Part shown: one piece after another, positions 34,559 to 43,834 of the stretch | Numbering within the stretch: the stretch's first letter is position 1 | How the letters are laid out: each line of letters begins with the position of its first letter | Assembly (NCBI GenBank): GCA_035508435.1 | Contig: DATJNA010000006.1 | Coordinates: 29,530 to 93,529 of the forward strand | Source: JASHVB01 sp035508435 | GTDB taxonomy: Bacteria > Pseudomonadota > Alphaproteobacteria > Acetobacterales > Acetobacteraceae | Length of the DNA: 64,000 nucleotides | Direction: 5' to 3' | The notes under the pieces: generated by a model | Told to the model about the DNA's origin: nothing | Seen by the model: only the letters and a program-made list of their open reading frames with translations | Databases searched by the model: none | Made by a program: the position numbers and the translations under genes

Positions 34559-37000
34559 ATGAGCCTGTGGCCGCTCTTCCTGATCTCCCTTGCCGCGGTC
34601 GGCTACGAGACGGCGCTCACGCGTTACTTCGCAGTCGCAACGTGGTCGGAATACGGCTACTGGGTGATCTCCATCGTCATGGTCGGCTTCGCGCTGTCGG
34701 GCGTGGTGCTGGCGCTGTGGCGCGACTCCTTCGCGCGTCGCGGGCCACAATGGCTCGCCGCGCTGCCGGCATTGCTCATCATCGCCGCCGCTGTGGGCTT
34801 TCACTTCACCACCACCAATCCGTTCAACCCGCTGCAACTGCAGAACCCGACCACCTGGCAGGATCAGCTCTGGAACATCGCTGCCTACTACGCCGCGCTG
34901 CTGCCGTTTTTCTTCCTCGCCGGCTTATTTGTCAGTCTGAGCTTTGTGCTGAACGCCGCACGCATCGGCACGGTCTACGGCTTCGACCTCACCGGCGCGG
35001 GCGCCGGCGCCGCGCTGATTCTGTCCGCGATGTTCGCGGTGCATGCCTTCTTCCTGGTCCCGCTGCTGCTGCTTCCACTCGCCGCCAGCGCATTGTTCCT
35101 GCCGCGCACATACCGCTGGCGCAGCGCCGCCGCCGCCGGCCTCCTGTTGCTCTCGGGCGAGGCGCTGCTCTTGCTCGACAACCAGGCGCAGGTGAACCAG
35201 TTCAAGGCGATCTACGCGCCGCTGCACACACAAGGCGCCCGCGTCCTGGCGCAGGTCTTCTCCCCGCGCGGCGACTACGCCTTGCTCGACGACTTTACCG
35301 AGCGGGTGGACACCGACATTTCCAACAACGCCGGAATGATGGGCATCGCCGGGCCGCCGCGCGCCTTCGGCCTGTATCGCGACGGCAACCGCATCGCAGC
35401 CCTGCCTTATGCCCATGGCCCCACGGCCCCATACGCCGCTTCCGCGCTGGACGCGCTACCCTACGCCCTGGCCCCGCAAGCGCGCGTGTTGCTGGCCGGC
35501 ACGTCCGGCGGCTTCCGCATCACCGAGCTGCTGTCCCTGGGCGCAGCCCGGGTGACCGCGCTGGAGCCTGAACCGGTGCTGCACGACGCACTGCTGCACG
35601 GTCTTGGCCCGTCGCCGCCGTGGCATGCCGATCCGCGCGTGACGCTCTCCGCGGCCGGCCCGCTCGCCGCCGTGCGCACCGCCGCGGCGCAGGGCCGCAA
35701 CTGGGATGTCATCGACGTGTCGTCGGATTTCCTCGACGCCGCCGAGGCCAACGCCACCGCCTTCAGCGTCGAGGCGATTGGCGCCGACCTCCGCGCCCTG
35801 GCGCCGGGCGGACTGGTGTCGATCCCCGTCTCCATCCGCGATTTCCCAGTCTACGCCTTGCGCGTGCTGGCAACCGCGCGGAGCGCGTTGCAGCGCGACG
35901 GCATCGCCGACCCGGCGGCACATATCGTGGCATACCGCTCCGCCTGGGGCGCGCGCGTGTTGCTGTCGCGCCAGCCCTGGTCCGCCGCGCGCATCGCCAC
36001 AGTGCGGAAATTCTGCGACGACCGCTCGTTCGACGTCTCCTGGTATCCCGGGATCAACGTAGCCGCCACCCGTGCCAACATCTACAACGACCTGCCGGCC
36101 GTCTCCTTCGCCAGCGGCGAGGTGCAGTCGGGCGGCCCCGACGACTCGATCGCCGACGAGGCCGCCGCGGTGCTCTCCGGCGGCGCCACACAATCCGACA
36201 GCGCCTTCAACCTGACCCCGGTGACGCTCGACCGGCCGTATTTCTACGCCGTGCTGCGGTTGGATCAGCTCGGGACGCTGCTGCGCCGGCTGGAGATCCT
36301 GCCTCAGGCGGAGATCGGCGCCCTGGTGAATCTGGCGGTGCTGGCGCAGGCAGCGGTGATCGCCGCACTGGTGTTGCTGGTGCCGCTGGCGGCCCCGCGC
36401 CGGCTGCGCGCCGGCCGCGCCGGGCTGTTGCGCGCCGCGCTGTATTTCCCCGCCCTCGGGCTGGGCTTCCTGTTCATCGAAATTGGCCTGATCGAGCGGG
36501 CCAGCTTCTGGCTGAACGACCGGACCAGCGGCTTCGCCATCGTGCTGACCGGCATGCTGGTGTTTTCCGGTCTCGGCAGCATGGCGGCAGACCGCCTGGC
36601 CGATGTCTCGCGGGCGGCCATCACCGGGGCGGTGGCTGCTGTGGTGGTGTGGACGGCCGCGGTCCTCGCCGGCCTTCAGCCCTTGATGCTGGCAACCCTC
36701 GACTGGCCGTTCATGGCCCGCATCGGATTGGTGCTGGCGGTGCTGGCGCCGGTCTCCCTGGCACTCGGGCTGCCATTTCCCCTCGGACTGTCGCGCCTGG
36801 GCGAGAGCGGGGCGCTGCCCTGGGCCTGGGGGCTGAATGGCGCCTTCTCCGTGGTGGCGACGCCGCTCGCCAACCTGATCGCGCGCGAGGCCGGGCTGAA
36901 CGAGCTCATGCTGCTGGCGGGCATGCTCTATGTCGCGGCGCTGGCCAGTTTCCCGGCAGTGGATCGAGCACGGGTCCTGGCGATGCAGCAGACGAGGTAG
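34559..37000 (+). CDS. Large membrane protein with embedded spermidine-synthase-like domain
   Basis: 813 residues from the ATG at 34559, where the first membrane segment begins (SLWPLFLISLAAVGYETAL); longer in-frame starts add a repeat-rich, unlikely extension. About six membrane segments occupy residues 1-215. A soluble Rossmann part (about 290-470, with VLLAGTSGGFRITELLSLGAARVTALEPE) resembles the spermidine synthase / SAM-methyltransferase fold, and six or more further membrane segments fill residues 590-810. Similar large fusion proteins are widespread and uncharacterised. The canonical aminopropyltransferase Asp residues are not obvious, so polyamine synthesis should not be assumed. Confidence 0.8.
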   Translation: MSLWPLFLISLAAVGYETALTRYFAVATWSEYGYWVISIVMVGFALSGVVLALWRDSFARRGPQWLAALPALLIIAAAVGFHFTTTNPFNPLQLQNPTTWQDQLWNIAAYYAALLPFFFLAGLFVSLSFVLNAARIGTVYGFDLTGAGAGAALILSAMFAVHAFFLVPLLLLPLAASALFLPRTYRWRSAAAAGLLLLSGEALLLLDNQAQVNQFKAIYAPLHTQGARVLAQVFSPRGDYALLDDFTERVDTDISNNAGMMGIAGPPRAFGLYRDGNRIAALPYAHGPTAPYAASALDALPYALAPQARVLLAGTSGGFRITELLSLGAARVTALEPEPVLHDALLHGLGPSPPWHADPRVTLSAAGPLAAVRTAAAQGRNWDVIDVSSDFLDAAEANATAFSVEAIGADLRALAPGGLVSIPVSIRDFPVYALRVLATARSALQRDGIADPAAHIVAYRSAWGARVLLSRQPWSAARIATVRKFCDDRSFDVSWYPGINVAATRANIYNDLPAVSFASGEVQSGGPDDSIADEAAAVLSGGATQSDSAFNLTPVTLDRPYFYAVLRLDQLGTLLRRLEILPQAEIGALVNLAVLAQAAVIAALVLLVPLAAPRRLRAGRAGLLRAALYFPALGLGFLFIEIGLIERASFWLNDRTSGFAIVLTGMLVFSGLGSMAADRLADVSRAAITGAVAAVVVWTAAVLAGLQPLMLATLDWPFMARIGLVLAVLAPVSLALGLPFPLGLSRLGESGALPWAWGLNGAFSVVATPLANLIAREAGLNELMLLAGMLYVAALASFPAVDRARVLAMQQTR

Positions 37001-37096
37001 CGGCACCCGGTTGGCCCGGGCCCGCGCAACTTCGGCCAAGGCTCGGGCGCCATGCGGCGACGCGATCCGCTCGCGACTGACCCTTGAGCTGCGCCC

Positions 37097-37127
37097 TTGA
37101 CCTTCCAGTGCTGGGAACCCCCATGTC
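37097..37127 (+). promoter_or_regulatory. MerR/CueR-type copper promoter
   Basis: TTGACC (-35, 37097-37102) is followed by a 19-bp spacer holding the dyad TTCCAGTGCTGGGAA and by CATGTC as a weak -10 (37122-37127). A 19-bp spacer with a central TTCC...GGAA dyad is the hallmark of promoters twisted by MerR-family activators such as CueR. The CopZ-like gene starts at 37155. Confidence 0.7.
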
Positions 37128-37154
37128 CCAGGCCTAACGTCGGAGACCGTCGCC

Positions 37155-37370
37155 ATGTCCCCTCCCACTCAGCATCTCGCCGTTACCGGCATGACCTGCA
37201 CCGGCTGCGTCAAGGCAGTGACGCGCGTCCTGTCGCGCGTGACAGGCGTCGCGGACGTGCACGTCGTATTGGAGACCGGCCGGGCGGACATCGTCGGCAC
37301 CGTCAGGCCCGCCGACCTGATCGCCGCCGTCCGCAAGGCTGGCTACGCGGCGGAAGTGCTCCGCGCCTGA
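37155..37370 (+). CDS. copZ: Heavy-metal-associated (CopZ-like) copper chaperone
   Basis: 71 residues forming one HMA domain: LAVTGMTCTGCVKAVTRVL with the MxCxxC metal site at residues 14-18, and the closing PADLIAAVRKAGYAAEVL helix. It carries Cu(I) to the efflux ATPase. It is first in the unit with copA (10 bp apart) and the cueR-like gene. Confidence 0.9.
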   Translation: MSPPTQHLAVTGMTCTGCVKAVTRVLSRVTGVADVHVVLETGRADIVGTVRPADLIAAVRKAGYAAEVLRA

Positions 37371-37380
37371 GGATCGAGCC

Positions 37381-39837
37381 ATGGACGCCCTGGTCACTGA
37401 CCACCCTGCTGACGAGACCTCGCGCAAGGGCTCTCGCCGGCTTGTCCACCTGCCGATCACCGGCATGACCTGCGCCACCTGCGCCGGTCGCGTAGAGCAT
37501 GCGCTGAACGCATTGCCGGGCGTGAGCGCCACGGTAAACCTTGTCGCCGAGCGTGCAGATCTGTGGTTCGACCCGGGGCTGGCACCTCCCACCGTCCTGG
37601 TCCAGGCGGTCGAGGACGCCGGCTATGGCATCCCGCCGGCGCGCGGTGAACTGGCGATCCACGGCATGACCTGTGCCACTTGTGCCGGGCGGGTGGAGAC
37701 GGCGCTCGCCGCCGTCCCCGGCATCGCCAGTGCCACCGTGAACCTGGCAACGGAGCATGCCACGGTGGAAGGCCCAGGCGGATTGCTGCACCCGGCTGCG
37801 CTGATCGCGGCGGTGCAGAATGCCGGCTATGGCGCCGAATGGCTCACCGGCGACGCGGTCCAGCGGCAGGCCGCGGAGCAAGCCGACGCCACCCGCCAAC
37901 GCCGGCTGCTGTTGCAGGTCGCCATTGCCGCGGCGCTGTGCCTGCCCCTGCTGCTGCCCATGGCCGGCGTCTCCTTCCCCTTCTGGTTGCAGCTCCTGCT
38001 TGCCACGCCAGTGCAGTTCGTGATCGGCGCCCGCTTCTATGTCGCCGGCTGGAAGGCACTCCGCGCCGGTACCGGCAACATGGACCTGCTGGTCGCGCTC
38101 GGCACGTCAGCCGCCTTCGGCTACAGCGTGTTCTTGCTCGCGACCGGCGGCCGGGAGGTCTTTTTCGACGCTGCCGCCGTCGTCATCACCCTGGTCTTGT
38201 TCGGCCGCTGGCTGGAGGCGCGCACCCGCCGCGCCACCGGCGCCGCCATCCGCGCACTGCTGTCGTTGCGCCCGGAGACCGCGCGGGTGGAGCGCGACGG
38301 CGGCGAGATTATCCTGCCGGTCGCCGCCGTGGCCGCCGGCGACATCGTCATCGTCCGTCCCGGCGAGCGCTTTCCAACCGATGGCCGGGTGTTGTCCGGC
38401 CACTCCCAGGCCGACGAATCGCTGCTGACCGGCGAGAGCCTGCCGGTGGAGAAGCGTCCCGGCGACGCCGTGACCGGCGGCGCGATCAATGGCTCCGGGA
38501 TGCTGCGCGTGGCGACGACGGCGGTGGGCGAGGACAGCACGCTGGCCCGCATCATCGCCCTGGTCGAGGGCGCGCAGTCGCATAAGGCGCCGGTGCAGCG
38601 GCTGGTGGACCAGGTGGCGGCCGTGTTCGTGCCGATCGTGCTGGGCTGCGCCCTGCTTACTTTGCTGGGCTGGTGGCTGATCGGCGGCAGTTTCGCCACC
38701 GGCGTGATGGCCGGAGTTGCGGTGCTGGTCATCGCCTGCCCCTGCGCCCTGGGCCTCGCGACGCCAGCCGCGTTGATGGCAGGCACCGGCGCCGCGGCGC
38801 GCGCCGGCATCCTGATCCGCGACGCCGAGGTGCTGGAACGAGCGCGGGCGCTCGATACGGTCGTGCTGGACAAGACCGGTACGCTGACCGAGGGCCGGCC
38901 CGAGGTGACGGAACTGCTGGTGTCGCGGGGCGAGCAAGGCGCGGAGCCTGATCGCTCATCCGCCCGACGCCCCGCCACGGACCAACTCCTCGCCCTCGCC
39001 GCCGCGGCGCAGAAAGGCAGCGAGCACCCGCTGGCTCGCGCCATCCTGGCCCGTGCCAACGGCCTGATCCTGCCCTTGCTCACGCAATTTGCCAGCCTGC
39101 CGGGGCTGGGCCTCGCCGCCACGATCGACGGACAGGCGATCATCATCGGCAACCGCGCCCTGATGCGGCGGCATGATGTGGCCAACACCCTGGAGGCCGA
39201 GGCCGCCGCGCTGGAGGCGCAGGGCCGCACCGCTATGTTCGTCGCGACCCTGACCCCGCAGCCACGGTTGCTCGGTGCGATCGCCGTCATGGACCAGATC
39301 CGGCCGACCGCACGCGCGGCAGTGGCGCGTCTGCACGGCATGGGCATCCGCACCATTTTGCTCACCGGCGACAACAACGCCACCGCGGCGGCGGTCGCGA
39401 CGGCGCTCGGCATCCACGAGGTGCGGGGCGAGGTGCTGCCCGACGGCAAGGCCGCCGAGATCGCGCGGTTACAGCGCGAGGGGCATTGCGTCGCCATGGT
39501 CGGCGACGGCGTGAACGATGCACCCGCCCTGGCGCAGGCCGATCTGGGCGTTGCCATGGGCGGCGGGACCGATGTCGCGGTGCAGGCGGCCGGCATCACG
39601 CTGATGCGCAACGACCCCGCACTGATCGCCGACGCCATCGCCATCAGCCGTGCCACGCGGCGCAAGATCCGCCAGAACCTGTTCTGGGCCTTCGCCTACA
39701 ACGTGGTGGGCATCCCGTTGGCCGGGGCCGGCCTGCTGTCGCCGGTGATCGCCGGGGCGGCGATGGCATTCTCCTCGGTCAGCGTGGTGTCGAACGCCCT
39801 GCTGCTGCGCCGCTGGCGCGCGGGAGAGATCCCATGA
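37381..39837 (+). CDS. copA: Copper-exporting P1B-type ATPase
   Basis: 818 residues. Two N-terminal HMA domains each have MTCATC (near residues 30 and 97). The membrane CPC motif (Cys453, Cys455) lies in IACPCALGLATP and marks Cu(I)/Ag(I) transport. The phosphorylated Asp497 is in DKTGT, and the hinge MVGDGVNDAPALAQADLGVAMG is intact. It exports cytosolic Cu(I). The stop overlaps the start of the cueR-like gene by four bases. Confidence 0.97.
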   Translation: MDALVTDHPADETSRKGSRRLVHLPITGMTCATCAGRVEHALNALPGVSATVNLVAERADLWFDPGLAPPTVLVQAVEDAGYGIPPARGELAIHGMTCATCAGRVETALAAVPGIASATVNLATEHATVEGPGGLLHPAALIAAVQNAGYGAEWLTGDAVQRQAAEQADATRQRRLLLQVAIAAALCLPLLLPMAGVSFPFWLQLLLATPVQFVIGARFYVAGWKALRAGTGNMDLLVALGTSAAFGYSVFLLATGGREVFFDAAAVVITLVLFGRWLEARTRRATGAAIRALLSLRPETARVERDGGEIILPVAAVAAGDIVIVRPGERFPTDGRVLSGHSQADESLLTGESLPVEKRPGDAVTGGAINGSGMLRVATTAVGEDSTLARIIALVEGAQSHKAPVQRLVDQVAAVFVPIVLGCALLTLLGWWLIGGSFATGVMAGVAVLVIACPCALGLATPAALMAGTGAAARAGILIRDAEVLERARALDTVVLDKTGTLTEGRPEVTELLVSRGEQGAEPDRSSARRPATDQLLALAAAAQKGSEHPLARAILARANGLILPLLTQFASLPGLGLAATIDGQAIIIGNRALMRRHDVANTLEAEAAALEAQGRTAMFVATLTPQPRLLGAIAVMDQIRPTARAAVARLHGMGIRTILLTGDNNATAAAVATALGIHEVRGEVLPDGKAAEIARLQREGHCVAMVGDGVNDAPALAQADLGVAMGGGTDVAVQAAGITLMRNDPALIADAIAISRATRRKIRQNLFWAFAYNVVGIPLAGAGLLSPVIAGAAMAFSSVSVVSNALLLRRWRAGEIP

Positions 39838-40247
39838 GCCTGACCATTGGCGAGACCGCCGCGCACTCCGGCGTGCCGGCCAAGACCATCCGCTACTATG
39901 AGCAAATTGGCCTGATCGGCGCGGCGGCGCGGGCGGAAAATCTTTATCGCACCTACAGCGAGGCCGACGTCGCCATGCTGCGCTTCATCGGCCGTGCGCG
40001 GCGGCTGGGGTTTTCGGTGCAGGCGCTGAAGCAACTCGTCGCGCTGTATCGCGACCGCGGCCGCGCCAGCGCCGACGTGAAGGCGATTGCGCTGCACCAC
40101 ATCGCCGAGATCGACAGCAAGCTCACCGAGTTGCAGGCGGTGCGCGCCGCGCTCGCCGACCTGGCGGCACGCTGCCATGGCGATGAGCGGCCCGATTGCC
40201 CGATCCTCGATGAACTGGCCGCCATCGACGCCCCCGTTGACGCCTGA
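39834..40247 (+). CDS. cueR: CueR-like copper-responsive MerR-family activator
   Basis: 137 residues from the ATG at 39834 (ATGA overlap with copA). The MerR helix-turn-helix is ETAAHSGVPAKTIRYYEQIGL. The metal loop near the C terminus has two Cys eight residues apart (ARCHGDERPDCPI), matching the Cu(I) site of CueR. It should activate the promoter at 37097 and so its own operon. Confidence 0.93.
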   Translation: MSLTIGETAAHSGVPAKTIRYYEQIGLIGAAARAENLYRTYSEADVAMLRFIGRARRLGFSVQALKQLVALYRDRGRASADVKAIALHHIAEIDSKLTELQAVRAALADLAARCHGDERPDCPILDELAAIDAPVDA

Positions 40248-40496
40248 CCCGAACCTGACCGTTACCGCAGCGGTGTCATTCCGGCAATGATAGCTGCACG
40301 TTACGTACATGCTTTTAGACCTTACAAATTTTGGTGAAATGTTGGCCCAGGTGCGACTCTTCTACTGATGGTCCGTTGCGTAATTGCTACATGCAAAAAG
40401 TAGCCTTTATGGTCACTTGACGACTGCCACCCGCCGAAACGACAAACCTCCTGACGAAGGGTGCGGGCGAGCCGCGGCAAGAGGGGATCGCAGCCG

Positions 40497-41378
40497 TTGG
40501 ATCGGTTGACCTGCATGACCGTGTTTTCCCGAGTGGCTGCGACCCGCAGCTTCTCGGCGGCGGCGCGCGAACTCGGAATTTCCCAGGCAACCGCGAGCAA
40601 GCACGTCCAGATGCTGGAACACTGGCTCGGCACCAGGCTGCTGAACCGCACGACCCGGCAGGTGGGGCTGACCGACGCGGGCCTGAACTTCTATCTTCAG
40701 GCGACGCGCATTCTGGAGGACATGGAAGTCGCGCGGCAGGCGGGCCAGGGCGGAGGCCTGCGCGGCCACCTGCGGGTGACGGTCCCAGTCGGGTTCGGCA
40801 GTACCCGCCTGGGCGTCATGCTGGCGGCGTTCATGCAGCAAAACCCTGAACTGGCGATCAGCGTCACCACGGGCGAACGGCCCGTCGACCTGATCGACGA
40901 AGGCTACGACCTTGCGCTGGTGGCCTCACCCCACGCCCTCGACGACCCGGCATTCGTTGTGCAGCGTCTGGTGTCGCTACGATGCGTGGTATGCGCCGCG
41001 CCCACATATCTCACGGCGCAGGGAACGCCGGCAGTGCCCGCGGATCTGGCGCGGCATGTCTGCCTGATCGATTACCGCCATGCCCGTGATGTCTGGTGCT
41101 TCAGCGGACCTGATGGCGAGACGAAAATTGCGGTCAACGGCCGCTTCAGGACCGGTAACGGGTTGCTGCGTCGTGAGGTCGCCATTGCCGGCGGCGGTGT
41201 CCTGCTGACCCTCGAGATTCTGGCGGAGGCGGACATTGCCGCTGGCCGGCTGCTACCGTTGCTGCCGGAATACGAGCCGCCGCGGGTCCGTCTCGACGCC
41301 GTGTGTCCCGCGCATCGTGTCGCCTTGCCCAAGGTGCAGCAGTTCGTGTCTTTCCTCGCGGCGCGGCTGCGAGACTGA
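40497..41378 (+). CDS. LysR-family transcriptional regulator
   Basis: 293 residues from the TTG at 40497 (LDRLTCMTVFSRVA, the usual LysR opening, with AGAGGGG upstream); a GTG at 40461 would add 12 residues unlike the family. The helix-turn-helix AAARELGISQATASKHVQMLEHWLGTRLLNR is followed by a substrate-binding domain with VTVPVGFG. It belongs to the group with a single DNA-binding domain often labelled CrgA-like. The AT-rich upstream region (40260-40440) probably holds its promoter. Confidence 0.92.
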   Translation: MDRLTCMTVFSRVAATRSFSAAARELGISQATASKHVQMLEHWLGTRLLNRTTRQVGLTDAGLNFYLQATRILEDMEVARQAGQGGGLRGHLRVTVPVGFGSTRLGVMLAAFMQQNPELAISVTTGERPVDLIDEGYDLALVASPHALDDPAFVVQRLVSLRCVVCAAPTYLTAQGTPAVPADLARHVCLIDYRHARDVWCFSGPDGETKIAVNGRFRTGNGLLRREVAIAGGGVLLTLEILAEADIAAGRLLPLLPEYEPPRVRLDAVCPAHRVALPKVQQFVSFLAARLRD

Positions 41379-41697
41379 TGCAGGCGTCGGGAGTGCCGGT
41401 GGCGGCGCGAGCAATCCAAGTGTCGGGGACGGCGGTGGCCATGCGACTGATGCAATTGTCGGGCGTGCCAGTGAGTCGGGCGTGCCAGTGCGTCGTTAGG
41501 TAGGGAGCGGAAGGATGAACTCGCATGCCTGCTGCGAGGCCGCTTGGCCCGGCTGGATCGGAGATCGAACCAGCGACGTTGCGACGGTCACGCTATGCCG
41601 ATTCGTAGCAAAATGTTCTGAATCCGACATATAGTCTCGACGCCGTCCGTCGTCAGTGGGAGTTGGCCGACAGGCCGATGCGCAGATCGCCAATCGT

Positions 41698-41778
41698 TCG
41701 CTTCCAAGTCGCCGAGCATCCTCGTTCAGGTTGCCCGACCGTCCTCGTCCAAGTTGCCGACCGTCCTCGTCCCTAATG
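41698..41778. repeat. Degenerate 22-24 bp tandem array in the LysR-MFS gap
   Basis: Three and a half units, with TCGTCCAAGTTGCCGACCGTCC as the best one, at 41698-41721, 41722-41744, 41745-41766 and a partial one. Another decayed array (GTCGGGCGTGCCAGTG-like blocks) spans about 41380-41500. The 514-bp gap (41379-41892) holds no gene I can support. Confidence 0.55.
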
Positions 41779-41892
41779 CTTTCCCTGTTGCTCCGCGCCC
41801 GCCGCGTCCTTTAGGCTTCCGTCGCGGCAAGCGGCACAACGCCGCGCCGGCGCACCCCAGGCGCCGGCACATAACCGGCAGGGACGGCAACG

Positions 41893-43239
41893 ATGACAGG
41901 CACATCGCTCTCGGCGATCGAGCATGCGTTGGACAATCAGCGGCTTGGCAGTTGGCAGCTTCGCGTCATAGCGATCTGCGGCCTGATCCAGATGTGCGAC
42001 GGGTATGACGTCGGTTCGATCGGCTGGTCGGTGCCGTCGCTCACCCATGCCTGGCACCTGCCACCTTCGGCCTTCGCCCTGGCCTTCCTGTGGTCGAACA
42101 TCGGCGTCATGGTGGGCGCGCTGCTGGCCGGACCGATCGGCGACCGCTTCGGCCGCAAGCCATTGCTGGTCGCGAGCCTGGCCCTGTTCGGCGTCGCCTC
42201 GCTGGCCAGCGCGGCCTCACCGTCGCTCAACTTCCTCGCCGGCACCCGCTTCTTCACCGGGATGGGGATCGCCGGCGGCTTCGCCGGCACGGTGGCGCTG
42301 GCCGGCGACTATACGCCACAGCGGTTGCGCGCCCGGATGATCATGCTGACCTTCACCGGCGCGCCATTGGGCGGCTTCATCGGCGGCCAGGTCGTTGCCC
42401 TGTTGCTGCATGAAAACTTTGGCTGGCAGAGCATCTACATCCTCGGCGGTGGCTTCCCGCTGGTGTTGCTCGCGATCGCCGCGTTGTGGCTGCCGGAATC
42501 GCCACGGTTCCTGGCAACCCAGGAACGCATCGCGCCGCACCATCACACGCTGCTCCAAGGACTCGCCATCGCGCCTTCGCCGGGGCAGCGCCACGCCATC
42601 GGCGTGCCGGACGCCAACCCGCTCCGCACATTGTTCAGCGACGGCTACGCGTTGCAGACCACCCTTCTCTGGATCATCTTCTTTTGCAGTCTGCTGAATT
42701 TGTTCCTGTTCATCTTCTGGCTGCCGGAAGTGCTGCACCTGATCGGCATGTCACCCGCCGGAGCGGTGTTCGCCACCAGTCTGTATCCACTGGGCGGCAT
42801 GGTGGCGGTGCTCTATCTCGGCTGGGCGATCGACCAGTTCGGCGCGCATCGCGCGCTGTCGGCACATTTCGCCGTTGGCATCGTCTTCGTGGTGCTGATC
42901 GCCCTCGTCGCCATGCCATACTTGGCAATGCTCGCAGTCGTGCTGTTGGCCGGGATGACCGTACTGGGCAGCCAGACCGGCCTGAACGCGGCATGCGGCA
43001 AACTGTATCCGGCGCGCATGCGGGTCAGTGGCTATGGCTTCGCGACAGGTGTCGGACGCCTGGGGGGTATTGCCGCGGCACCGCTGGGCGGGATGCTGCT
43101 GGCGCGAGGCCTGCCGCCGCCTTCCATTTTCCTGTGTGCGGCCGTGTTCGCGCTGATCGCCGCTGGGGCGACCGCGTTGCTGGCGCTGGCGCTACCGGCG
43201 CGGCAGGTGCGTCCTGCGCCGGCACCGGAAACGGCATAG
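41893..43239 (+). CDS. MFS transporter, aromatic acid:H+ symporter (AAHS) type
   Basis: 448 residues and twelve hydrophobic segments. The AAHS signatures are visible: the GLIQMCDGYDVGSIGW first segment with an acidic pair, the loop 2-3 motif GPIGDRFGRKPLL near residues 76-90, and the second-half repeat near residues 300-320. Family members take up aromatic acids such as 4-hydroxybenzoate, benzoate or protocatechuate. The LysR gene upstream on the same strand may be its regulator; no ring-cleavage genes are near. Confidence 0.9.
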   Translation: MTGTSLSAIEHALDNQRLGSWQLRVIAICGLIQMCDGYDVGSIGWSVPSLTHAWHLPPSAFALAFLWSNIGVMVGALLAGPIGDRFGRKPLLVASLALFGVASLASAASPSLNFLAGTRFFTGMGIAGGFAGTVALAGDYTPQRLRARMIMLTFTGAPLGGFIGGQVVALLLHENFGWQSIYILGGGFPLVLLAIAALWLPESPRFLATQERIAPHHHTLLQGLAIAPSPGQRHAIGVPDANPLRTLFSDGYALQTTLLWIIFFCSLLNLFLFIFWLPEVLHLIGMSPAGAVFATSLYPLGGMVAVLYLGWAIDQFGAHRALSAHFAVGIVFVVLIALVAMPYLAMLAVVLLAGMTVLGSQTGLNAACGKLYPARMRVSGYGFATGVGRLGGIAAAPLGGMLLARGLPPPSIFLCAAVFALIAAGATALLALALPARQVRPAPAPETA

Positions 43240-43271
43240 GCGGCGTCACGCATCCTGTATGGAGAAGCACG

Positions 43272-43319
43272 ATGACGTCGTTGATCCTTGGCGTGGCCTG
43301 TTTCGCGCATCACAGATAA
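43272..43319 (+). CDS. Possible 15-residue peptide (MTSLILGVACFAHHR)
   Basis: A GGAGAA ribosome-like site lies 6 bp before an ATG 32 bp downstream of the MFS gene. The frame ends after 15 codons. It could be a small peptide, a leader, or the first codons of a lost gene. Only the ribosome site supports it. Confidence 0.2.
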   Translation: MTSLILGVACFAHHR

Positions 43320-43358
43320 GGATATTCACGGTCAGCCAATCCGATCCCGTTTGCTCCG

Positions 43359-43616
43359 CTACTTGCTGGCAACGGCCGGCGTGATCTTGCAGCGATTGCC
43401 GGGCTGCACCTCGATCGTGCCGGTCTTGCCCGGATTCACAGGGTCGGGATAATCCAGCACCGAATGCCCGTTTTCCAGATCTCCCGGTACCTCGATCGAT
43501 ACCGCGCCATATAATTGCGTATTCTCACCACAAGTGACTGAAAGCGTCGCCGTGGCTTTCCCGCCGCCACAACCGGCGAGAGGCAGTGCAAGGGCTAACC
43601 AAACAAGGCGACGCAT
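43359..43616 (-). CDS. Small lipoprotein of unknown function
   Basis: 85 residues from the ATG at 43616, preceded by GGAGGGGGAGAG. A short signal ends in the lipobox LALPLAGC (Cys17), so the mature chain of about 69 residues is lipid-anchored. It holds two further Cys (VTCGENT and NRCKITP) that could form a disulfide. No family recognised. It is leftward, downstream of the histidine kinase gene across a repeat array. Confidence 0.72.
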   Translation of the reverse strand: MRRLVWLALALPLAGCGGGKATATLSVTCGENTQLYGAVSIEVPGDLENGHSVLDYPDPVNPGKTGTIEVQPGNRCKITPAVASK

Positions 43617-43739
43617 GACACTCTCTCCCCCTCCATTTAGGCCTGGACATCTCTGAAGATACACAATGACAGGCGCGAGGCTACTGGCCGGAGGGAGAAG
43701 CACCAGACCGGCCTGAGCCACCACGCGAGTGACCGCGTT

Positions 43740-43834
43740 GCGGCCCTGTCAGGCGGCACCGCATCGCAGCCACGTCAGGGCACCCCATCGCGGCCACCTC
43801 AGGCGCCACGGCACTGCGGCCGCGTCAGGCGGCG
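43740..43834. repeat. Degenerate 24-26 bp tandem array after the histidine kinase
   Basis: Three units, GCGGCCCTGTCAGGCGGCACC-like, start at 43740, 43766 and 43790. A fourth, partial unit from 43816 runs into the last codons of the kinase gene (stop at 43825). The gap has no other feature. Confidence 0.6.

Noticed and set aside
41545..41615. A tRNA-like stretch on the minus strand (GCTGGTTCGATC followed by a CCAGCC)
   Set aside because: The T-arm would need a 13-nt loop, and no acceptor stem or clear anticodon arm pairs. At best it is a decayed tRNA fragment; not supported as a gene.
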